Positions 1 to 5,322 of a stretch of 5,613 nt of DNA are shown here, piece by piece (within the stretch, counting starts at the first letter, position 1; every line of letters starts with the position of its first letter). A program made the position numbers and the translations under genes. The notes under the pieces are model-generated. The model had not been told where the DNA came from and did no database searches. It was given only the letters and a program-made list of their open reading frames with translations. Origin of the DNA: an uncultured Eubacteriales bacterium (GTDB lineage: Bacteria > Bacillota > Clostridia > Monoglobales > Monoglobaceae); assembly GCA_900550775.1 (NCBI GenBank), contig URTH01000126.1, forward strand, positions 1 through 5,613, written 5' to 3'.

Positions 1-1
1 C

Positions 2-61
2 ATGGGTGGCGGCCCCGGTGGCGGTGGCGGCATGGGCGGCGGCCCCGGCGGCGGTGGCGGT
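2..61 (+). repeat. Two tandem copies of a 30-bp coding repeat
   Basis: Copies at 2-31 and 32-61 encode the same decapeptide (MGGGPGGGGG). They differ at three bases, all third positions of glycine codons (GGT/GGC swaps). A third, divergent partial copy follows at 62-85. Since the window starts here, more copies may lie upstream. Confidence 0.9.
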
Positions 62-88
62 GCGCCCGGCGGCGGAGGTGGCAGATGA
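2..88 (+). CDS. C-terminal glycine-rich tail of a truncated gene, probably an ABC-exporter adaptor (MacA/YknX/HlyD type)
   Basis: Only the last 28 codons and the TGA stop (86-88) are in the window; the gene begins upstream. The tail is two perfect copies of the decapeptide MGGGPGGGGG followed by a degenerate third copy, APGGGGGR. The frame is credible because it ends exactly at the next start (stop TGA overlaps ATG 85-87) and because the two 30-bp copies differ only at synonymous third positions. The identity is inferred from context: genes directly before a MacB-like ATPase-permease pair in Firmicutes usually encode the membrane-fusion adaptor (YknX in Bacillus), and low-complexity Gly-rich tails are plausible on such extracytoplasmic proteins. 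No diagnostic adaptor domain is visible, so another surface or secreted protein remains possible. The ATG at 2-4 is a methionine inside the repeat with no visible upstream context and is not proposed as a start. Confidence 0.68.
   Translation: MGGGPGGGGGMGGGPGGGGGAPGGGGGR
74..79 (+). promoter_or_regulatory. Shine-Dalgarno site for the ABC ATPase, inside the Gly-rich repeat
   Basis: GGAGGT is formed by two glycine codons (GGA GGT) of the upstream gene. It lies 5 nt before ATG 85 and 8 nt before ATG 88. The GGA codon is the only one among the many Gly codons of the tail, which are otherwise GGC or GGT. Either of the two adjacent ATGs could be used; both overlap the upstream TGA, which suggests translational coupling. 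Confidence 0.8.
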
Positions 89-837
89 TGACACCTTTGA
101 TCGAATTTAAAGACGTCTATAAAATTTATCACATGGGCGACTCTGAGGTGCATGCCATTGACGGCATTTCCATGAGCGTGCAAAAGGGCGAATTTTTAGC
201 CATTGTCGGACAGTCCGGCAGCGGAAAATCCACCTGTATGAACATCATCGGCTGTCTGGACGTGCCGAGCCGCGGACAATACTTTTTAGACGGCAGGGAC
301 GTCAGCCAGATGAACGATGACGAACAAGCCGAAATCCGCAACAAAAAGCTTGGATTTATTTTTCAGCAGTACAACCTGATTCCAAAGCTTACCGTACAGC
401 AAAACGTGGAACTCCCGCTCCTCTATGCAGGGCTCAGCGATAAAGAACAAGCCAGGCGCGCGCTGCTCTCCTTAGAACGGGTCGGGCTTCGGGACAAGGC
501 AAAAAACATGCCGTCCCAGCTCTCCGGCGGACAGCAGCAGCGTGTCTCCATTGCACGGGCGCTTGCCGGTGATCCTTCCATTATCCTTGCGGATGAGCCC
601 ACCGGCGCTCTGGATTCCAAAACCGGGAAAGAGGTGCTCGGATTTTTAAAAAAGCTGCACAGTGAGGGAAACACCATCGTTTTAATTACCCACGATAACA
701 CCATTGCCGCACAGGCAGAGCGCGTCATCCGCATTCACGACGGACGGATCATCTATGACGGCGCCGCAGATATCACAAAATTTGCGTCGGTTGCACATGC
801 CGGCGACAGTGAGGAGGCGTCAGGCCTATGCGTTTAA
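85..837 (+). CDS. ABC transporter ATP-binding protein, MacB/YknY (LolD-like) family
   Basis: This is a cytoplasmic nucleotide-binding subunit of 250 residues that would power the permease encoded next. All ABC motifs are present in order: A-loop aromatic near Y15, Walker [10 protein letters not shown] (42-50), Q-loop Q94 in FIFQQYNL, signature LSGGQ (146-150), Walker B ILADEP with D170 and catalytic E171, D-loop ALDS (175-178) and switch H203. The FQxYNLIPxLTxxxNVELPL stretch and the [11 protein letters not shown] block are typical of the MacB/LolD/YknY branch. About 25 residues follow the normal end of the domain and have no recognised role. The start ATG (85) overlaps the upstream stop as ATGA, with GGAGGT 5 nt ahead; a second ATG follows at 88. 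The end overlaps the permease start by 10 bases. It is very likely an active ATPase; the substrate is unknown. Confidence 0.96.
   Translation: MMTPLIEFKDVYKIYHMGDSEVHAIDGISMSVQKGEFLAIVGQSGSGKSTCMNIIGCLDVPSRGQYFLDGRDVSQMNDDEQAEIRNKKLGFIFQQYNLIPKLTVQQNVELPLLYAGLSDKEQARRALLSLERVGLRDKAKNMPSQLSGGQQQRVSIARALAGDPSIILADEPTGALDSKTGKEVLGFLKKLHSEGNTIVLITHDNTIAAQAERVIRIHDGRIIYDGAADITKFASVAHAGDSEEASGLCV
811..817 (+). promoter_or_regulatory. Shine-Dalgarno site for the permease, inside the ATPase gene
   Basis: GAGGAGG, a strong match to the anti-Shine-Dalgarno sequence, ends 10 nt before ATG 828. It lies within the last codons of the ATPase gene and supports ATG 828 as the permease start despite the 10-base gene overlap. 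Confidence 0.8.
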
Positions 838-2012
838 CAAAATCGTTTCTGCTGGCTCTGTCTAACATTATGTATGACAAGATGCGTTCCTTTCTCACCA
901 TGCTGGGTATCATTGTGGGCGTTGCCGCCGTCATCATTCTGATTAGTCTGATGAACGGTATGAGCAACATGATCACCGAGCAATTTGAGGAAATCGGAAC
1001 GACCTCGATCACCGTGAGCGTGCAGGATCGCGGCGGCAGCCGTACCGTCTATGAGGATGACATCTACGCTCTGCGCGACGAAAACCCGTCGCTGCTATCC
1101 GGCGTATCGCCCACGGTCTCGATCGCCCCGGCAATCATCAAACTGTCCGGCGACAGTGACGACATCACCAGCAGTGCAACCGGCGTGAGCGAGGAATACG
1201 CCTCGATGAAAAAGCTGAATGTGACAAACGGACGGTTTTTAAGCTATATGGACATGAAGGAAAACGCCAAGGTTTGCGTCATCGGCACTTATATCCAAAA
1301 GGAGCTCTTTGGTACGGCCTCTCCGCTCGGCAACAGCATTAAGCTAAACGGCATTCCCTACACCGTTGTGGGAATTTTGGAGGAAAAGGACGATTCGCAA
1401 AGCGGCGGTGCAGACGATGCCGTGTATATCCCCTACACCACCGCCTCACGCGTCTCCCGTAACAGTTATATCAGCAGCTACACCTTAACCGCGGTTTCGG
1501 ATTCCGTGGTTGAAGAGGCCTCTGACCTGATCGAAGCCGAGCTGATGAAAAAAATCGGTGACGATGACTACTATACCGTATCCACGCTGACGCAGGTTTT
1601 GGATATGGCAACCGAGATGCTGGATAAGATGAAAATCTTATTGGTTTGCATTGCCGGCATTTCCCTTTTGGTCGGCGGCATCGGCATCATGAACATCATG
1701 CTGGTATCGGTCACCGAGCGTACCCGTGAAATCGGCATCCGAAAGTCACTGGGCGCCAAAAGCGGCGCGATCATGTCCCAGTTTGTCATTGAGGCCGGCA
1801 CCGTCAGCGGTGTAGGCGGCATTTTGGGCATCATCGTCGGCGCGGTTGTCGCCGTCGTTGCCGGCAAGCTGCTGGGGCTGACCGCCACGCCCTCGCTCGG
1901 CGCCATTGCCATCGCCTTCGGCGTATCGGTCGGCATCGGTATTCTGTTTGGCTATCTGCCGGCGAAAAACGCGGCAAAGCTGAATCCGATCGACGCCCTG
2001 CGTCATGAATAA
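828..2012 (+). CDS. ABC transporter permease, MacB/YknZ type (MacB_PCD plus FtsX domain)
   Basis: This 394-residue integral membrane protein has the four-helix MacB layout. TM1 is about 22-42, preceded by the family motif NIMYDKMRSFLTMLGIIVGVAAVI in loose form. A large extracytoplasmic MacB-type domain spans about 45-265, with recognisable features such as GRFLS, PLGNSIKLNGIPYTVVGIL and DDAVYIPYT. TM2 is about 270-293. It is followed by the cytoplasmic coupling motif TERTREIGIRKSLGA (296-310), then TM3 (about 326-346) and TM4 (about 357-375). The end PAKNAAKLNPIDALRHE (378-394) is the classic FtsX/MacB terminus. It should dimerise and pair with the ATPase at 85-837 and an adaptor encoded upstream. 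Relatives export macrolides, peptides or toxins by a mechanotransmission cycle, or protect against them; which substrate applies here cannot be read. Four membrane segments, a strong RBS and an intact terminus indicate a functional gene. Confidence 0.95.
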   Translation: MRLTKSFLLALSNIMYDKMRSFLTMLGIIVGVAAVIILISLMNGMSNMITEQFEEIGTTSITVSVQDRGGSRTVYEDDIYALRDENPSLLSGVSPTVSIAPAIIKLSGDSDDITSSATGVSEEYASMKKLNVTNGRFLSYMDMKENAKVCVIGTYIQKELFGTASPLGNSIKLNGIPYTVVGILEEKDDSQSGGADDAVYIPYTTASRVSRNSYISSYTLTAVSDSVVEEASDLIEAELMKKIGDDDYYTVSTLTQVLDMATEMLDKMKILLVCIAGISLLVGGIGIMNIMLVSVTERTREIGIRKSLGAKSGAIMSQFVIEAGTVSGVGGILGIIVGAVVAVVAGKLLGLTATPSLGAIAIAFGVSVGIGILFGYLPAKNAAKLNPIDALRHE

Positions 2013-2029
2013 ACAATACATCAAACAGT

Positions 2030-2061
2030 TCCGAAATAACGCCGATTAAGGCGGATTCGGA
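2030..2061 (+). other. Imperfect hairpin between the permease and SLH genes
   Basis: The outer arms TCCGAA (2030-2035) and TTCGGA (2056-2061) are perfect complements. Inside them CGCC (2040-2043) pairs with GGCG (2050-2053), leaving a 4/2-nt internal loop and a 6-nt GATTAA apex. No T run follows, so this is not a standard intrinsic terminator. It could be an RNA 3'-end stabiliser, a processing site, an operator-like inverted repeat, or chance. Confidence 0.4.
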
Positions 2062-2098
2062 TTGCGAACATCAGGTTCATGAAACTATCAAAAGAAAC

Positions 2099-2102
2099 GG
2101 AG
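2099..2102 (+). promoter_or_regulatory. Likely ribosome binding site deciding the SLH-protein start
   Basis: GGAG lies 12 nt before ATG 2115, a rather long but usable spacing. The alternative in-frame ATG at 2079 has only AGG 3 nt ahead. This site, with the well-formed signal peptide beginning at 2115, favours the shorter protein. Confidence 0.45.
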
Positions 2103-2114
2103 TGTTCCCCTTTT

Positions 2115-4370
2115 ATGAAACGCATTTTATCCCTTTTTCTTTGTATTTTCCTGCTTGGCAGTTTTACGCCGGTCTTTGCAAATGAGGTGCAAAGCGGTGT
2201 TTTGGATCTGCTCAGCGAGCTTTCTATCATGCAGGGCGACCCGGACGGCAACATGCGCCTTGACGATGCGGTGACCCGTGCGGAGTTCACCAAGGCAGCC
2301 ATTGCCAGCTCCGCCTATCGCAACAGTGTTGCGTCAAACCTTTCGATCTCTCCATTCCCGGACGTCACCTATCAGCACTGGGCAGCGCCCTACGTACGGG
2401 TCGGCGTCACCAACGGACTGATCAGCGGCTATCCGGACGCAACCTTCCGCCCGGATGACGGCGTTCTCTTTGAAGAGGGCGTTACCATTATGCTCCGCAT
2501 CCTCGGCTACACCGACAGTGATTTCGGCGTTTCCTGGCCTTACGGCCAGATTGGCATGGCCAACAACCTTGAAATGACGAAAAACATGGACATCTCCGCC
2601 GGTCAGGTCATGAACCGCGGCCAGGTTGCGCAGCTGATTTATAACACTCTCTCGGTAAAAACCAAAGGACAAAACACGCAGCTTGCCGCCGAATTTGATG
2701 TACAAATTCAGGACGATGTCACCTTGATCGCGGACAGCAAGGACGATGCTTCCATTGCGTCGGATGAGGTATTTACCAGCAGCGGAACTCTAAAAATCAA
2801 GGACGGCTTTGACCGCTCGCTGCTTGGCCAAAAAGGAGAGGCTGCCATCAAAAACGGCAACAAACTTTTATCCTTTACAACCGACTCTTCGGGCAGTCCT
2901 GCCGAGGATTATGTGGTCTACTCGGTACTTCAGAACACGGTAATGGCATACCGCAACAAAACGCTCTCGCAGGTTACGATTGACGACAGTACCACAACCT
3001 ATAAGGGAAAGAATCAAACCACCTTCGGCGCCGTAAAATCCTCATTGGAGATGGGCGATATCCTGCGTGTGAAGCGAAACGGCAGCGAAATCGATTCAAT
3101 CACCTGTCAAAAAGGAAACCTGGAGGGGCCTGTCACGGTACACACCTCCGGCTTTGGTGCCTCCTGGGGGCTTGATGATACCACAACCGTCATGAGAAAC
3201 GGCGAAAGCGCCTCGCTCTCCTTGCTGCAAAATTATGATATTGCCTACTATCTGCCGGATTTAAATCTGGTTTTGGCATACAGCGACAAGGTGACCGGCG
3301 TTTATGAAAAGGCGATGCCGAACAAGGATATGCCAAGCTCTGTTACCATCTCCGGCAAGGAGTACGAACTAGAGGGCGGCGACGCTTTCAAAAAGCTCTC
3401 CTCCGGCGGCAGCTACTCCTTGGGTGATACCGTGACGGCACTGCTCGGCAAGGACGGAAAGATTGCGGACGTCATCACCGCCACCGCAGCAGACGGCGGC
3501 GACGTGGTCGGATATATCACCGAAAGCGGCCGTAAGACGTTCCAGTCCGGCACTGTCGATACCTATACCGGGTATTACATCAAAATCGTCACGCCGGAGG
3601 GAAAGACGGCCGAATACACAACCGCAAAGGATTATAGCGGCAGCAAGAACAAGGTTGCAAAGATCACCATTTCCGGCGGTGACGCGAAGGTCTCCGTCAT
3701 CAGCAGCGTCGGCAAAAGCAAAGTCAGCGGCACCTTTTCATGGAGCACCAAAAAGCTTGGCAGCTATGCCGTCGCCTCTGACGCAGCAATTTTAGACATC
3801 GGCACCAGCGATGCATACAGCACCGGCATCTACGCCACCGTTTTTCCGCAGCGACTGGATCAGGTAAAAATCAACGCAGAACAAGTTCTGTACTACGATA
3901 CGGACAGCACCGGCGCCATCAACCGAATGATTTTGAAAAATGTAACCAATGACGGTTACTCCTTCGGACTGATGACCGCCGCCTCCAGTACGCAAAAGAC
4001 CGTTTCCGGTTCGTATCAATATCTGGTTGACGGTCAGCTTTATGCACTGAATACCAACGGCCGCAGCTTTGGCGTATCGGCCGGCAACGGCATTATGATC
4101 GGCGGCAATTTAAATAACCCGGATTCCATCAGCAAACTCAGCACGGTTACAGAGGCAATCAAAGGCATTACCGCATCCAAGCTGACTACCGCTTCCACCT
4201 CTTATCCGATCAGTTCCAATGTTTCGGTCTATCGGAAAAGCACTCTTTATGACGCGGATTATGTAAAGATTCCGATTACCGACATCATCGGGGGCAGTGA
4301 GCATTACACCGCCTACTACGATAAACTGCCAAGCTCCGGCGGACAGATTCGTGTGATTGTAGTCTATTAA
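2115..4370 (+). CDS. Secreted S-layer homology (SLH) domain surface protein
   Basis: From ATG 2115 the protein has 751 residues. A signal peptide (1-22) has a K2-R3 n-region, a hydrophobic core ILSLFLCIFLLGSF and a likely type I cleavage after PVFA; C10 is not in a good lipobox. Three SLH modules follow at about 29-70, 80-132 and 141-180. Module 1 has GDPDGNMRLDDAVTRAEF, module 2 has FPDVTYQHWAAPYV and GLISGYPDATFRPDDG, and module 3 has NLEMTKNMDISAGQVMNRGQVAQLIYNTL. SLH triplets bind secondary cell-wall polymers, so the protein should be held on the cell surface with about 570 residues exposed. The exposed part is Ser/Thr/Gly/Asp-rich, beta-like and has loosely repeated units; I recognise no enzyme motif. 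An in-frame ATG at 2079 would add 12 polar residues before the signal peptide and has a poorer RBS. It follows the exporter genes by 102 bp and is followed by a strong terminator. The specific function is unknown. Confidence 0.88.
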   Translation: MKRILSLFLCIFLLGSFTPVFANEVQSGVLDLLSELSIMQGDPDGNMRLDDAVTRAEFTKAAIASSAYRNSVASNLSISPFPDVTYQHWAAPYVRVGVTNGLISGYPDATFRPDDGVLFEEGVTIMLRILGYTDSDFGVSWPYGQIGMANNLEMTKNMDISAGQVMNRGQVAQLIYNTLSVKTKGQNTQLAAEFDVQIQDDVTLIADSKDDASIASDEVFTSSGTLKIKDGFDRSLLGQKGEAAIKNGNKLLSFTTDSSGSPAEDYVVYSVLQNTVMAYRNKTLSQVTIDDSTTTYKGKNQTTFGAVKSSLEMGDILRVKRNGSEIDSITCQKGNLEGPVTVHTSGFGASWGLDDTTTVMRNGESASLSLLQNYDIAYYLPDLNLVLAYSDKVTGVYEKAMPNKDMPSSVTISGKEYELEGGDAFKKLSSGGSYSLGDTVTALLGKDGKIADVITATAADGGDVVGYITESGRKTFQSGTVDTYTGYYIKIVTPEGKTAEYTTAKDYSGSKNKVAKITISGGDAKVSVISSVGKSKVSGTFSWSTKKLGSYAVASDAAILDIGTSDAYSTGIYATVFPQRLDQVKINAEQVLYYDTDSTGAINRMILKNVTNDGYSFGLMTAASSTQKTVSGSYQYLVDGQLYALNTNGRSFGVSAGNGIMIGGNLNNPDSISKLSTVTEAIKGITASKLTTASTSYPISSNVSVYRKSTLYDADYVKIPITDIIGGSEHYTAYYDKLPSSGGQIRVIVVY

Positions 4371-4383
4371 ACTTAAGACATAC

Positions 4384-4429
4384 AAAAAGCTGCGTGAAAG
4401 AGCAAACGCTCTTTCACGACAGCTTTTTT
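4384..4429. terminator. Strong bidirectional intrinsic terminator between convergent genes
   Basis: GTGAAAGAGC (4394-4403) pairs perfectly with GCTCTTTCAC (4408-4417) around an AAAC loop. C4393 can pair with G4418, A4419 is bulged, and AAAAAGCTG (4384-4392) pairs with CAGCTTTTT (4420-4428). This gives about 20 bp with one bulge. Six Ts (4424-4429) serve plus-strand transcripts, and the five As at 4384-4388 read as a T run on the minus strand. It lies 13 bp after the SLH stop and 38 bp beyond the prmC stop, so it can end both transcripts. Confidence 0.93.
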
Positions 4430-4434
4430 GATAT

Positions 4435-4462
4435 GCACGCACCATAGTCCGTGTGCCTTTTT
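4435..4462 (+). terminator. Possible weak second terminator for plus-strand transcripts
   Basis: GCACGC (4435-4440) can pair with GTGTGC (4451-4456), including one G-U pair, around a 10-nt loop. One C and then TTTTT (4458-4462) follow. The stem is short and the loop large, so it would be at most a backup to the strong hairpin just upstream. There is no matching T run for the minus strand. Confidence 0.35.
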
Positions 4463-4467
4463 GATAT

Positions 4468-5322
4468 TTATGATTTTCGATATCCAAACACAATGCGGTC
4501 TAAATCCGCATAATCCTTTTTGACGGTCACCTGCAAAAACCCTTGCCGCTCCATCAGTGCAGCGACCGCACCGCCCTGATCGTACCCAATCTCGAAGGCC
4601 AAAAGACCGCCGCTTTGCAGAGGCGCGTCCGAAACGATACGCCGATAAAAATCCAGCCCGTCCGCACCGCCGTCCAAGGCAGCCATCGGCTCAAAATCCC
4701 GTACCTCACGCTGCAATGCGCCGATGACATCGCGGCGGATATACGGCGGATTTGAAACAATCACGTCCGGCGTTTTTACATCGGGCATGTCTTTCATAAT
4801 GTCAAGACAAAGCGTTGTCATACGCGCATCCACGCCGCAGCGCTTTGCGTTAAGCGCAGTAACCTCCAGCGCAGCGGCGGAACAATCAATGGCAGCAACC
4901 GAAATATTCGGGTTATAATGCGCCAGCGAAATCCCGATACATCCGCTGCCGCTGCCAATATCCCAGACGTTGATTTTCTTTTCCTTTGGCAGCACCCCCA
5001 AAACCGTCTCAACCAAAAGCTCCGTTTCCGGACGGGGAATCAAGGTTGATCGGTTGACGACAAAATCAAGATCCATAAACAGGCAATGCCCCAAAATATA
5101 CTGCATCGGCTCTCCGCCGATGCGGCGCTTTGCCATGGCATACGCCGTTTCGTAATCAGCCGCCGAAACTTCATTTCGTCCCAAAAGCAGCTGTGTTTTG
5201 TCCAAATGCAATACATGCATCAGAATCTGATCCGCACACGCCGCCGGGCTTTCTGTGCCGGCATGATGCAGCGCATCGCGCAGACTCTTCCGCAGCTCCT
5301 GCAATCCGAATCCGCCCTCCAT
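4468..5322 (-). CDS. prmC: Peptide chain release factor N5-glutamine methyltransferase PrmC (HemK)
   Basis: This cytoplasmic enzyme uses S-adenosylmethionine to methylate the glutamine of the GGQ motif in release factors RF1 and RF2, which improves peptide release at stop codons. With the start at 5322 it has 284 residues, normal for the family. The N-terminal helical substrate domain (about 1-85) ends in GEPMQYILG (70-78). The linker motif is RPETELLVE (97-105). The Rossmann methyltransferase core has the SAM-binding DIGSGSGCI (121-129), acidic D146 and D174, and the catalytic NPPY (191-194) that holds the substrate glutamine. The late ALDGGADGLDFYRRI block is also typical. The ATG at 5322 overlaps the upstream stop as TAATG, and GAGG lies 10 nt ahead. 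An in-frame ATG at 5328 would add two residues but leaves only 4 nt after GAGG. It is coupled to a DUF1385 gene. No prfA follows; the gene runs into the shared terminator. Confidence 0.96.
   Translation of the reverse strand: MEGGFGLQELRKSLRDALHHAGTESPAACADQILMHVLHLDKTQLLLGRNEVSAADYETAYAMAKRRIGGEPMQYILGHCLFMDLDFVVNRSTLIPRPETELLVETVLGVLPKEKKINVWDIGSGSGCIGISLAHYNPNISVAAIDCSAAALEVTALNAKRCGVDARMTTLCLDIMKDMPDVKTPDVIVSNPPYIRRDVIGALQREVRDFEPMAALDGGADGLDFYRRIVSDAPLQSGGLLAFEIGYDQGGAVAALMERQGFLQVTVKKDYADLDRIVFGYRKS

Noticed and set aside
423..734. Antisense open frame inside the ATPase gene (also 129-344)
   Set aside because: It lies opposite a gene with every ABC motif intact, has no domain-like sequence and looks like a shadow of codon bias.
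1571..2024. Overlapping antisense open frames opposite the permease end
   Set aside because: They are low-complexity Ala/Arg/Met/Pro-rich translations mirroring the hydrophobic helices of the permease; no RBS or family match is evident.
2062..2091. Possible promoter: TTGCGA (2062-2067) and TATCAA (2086-2091), 18 bp apart
   Set aside because: Each box matches the sigma-A consensus at only 4 of 6 positions and the spacing is 18 bp; such matches arise by chance. It would fit the 2115 start, but the evidence is too weak to list.
2079..2114. Upstream in-frame ATG at 2079 as the start of the SLH protein
   Set aside because: It would put 12 mostly polar or charged residues before a well-formed signal peptide, and its only RBS-like bases (AGG) are 3 nt away. 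The ATG at 2115 has GGAG 12 nt ahead and a standard signal peptide. Not fully excluded.
3463..3795. Open frame in another plus frame within the SLH gene
   Set aside because: It is Ser/Arg/Pro-rich with no recognisable features and lies wholly in a long continuous gene with a better reading.
4110..4493. Minus-strand open frame running from the prmC end through the terminator into the SLH gene
   Set aside because: It crosses the strong bidirectional hairpin and both neighbouring gene ends and has no protein-like features.
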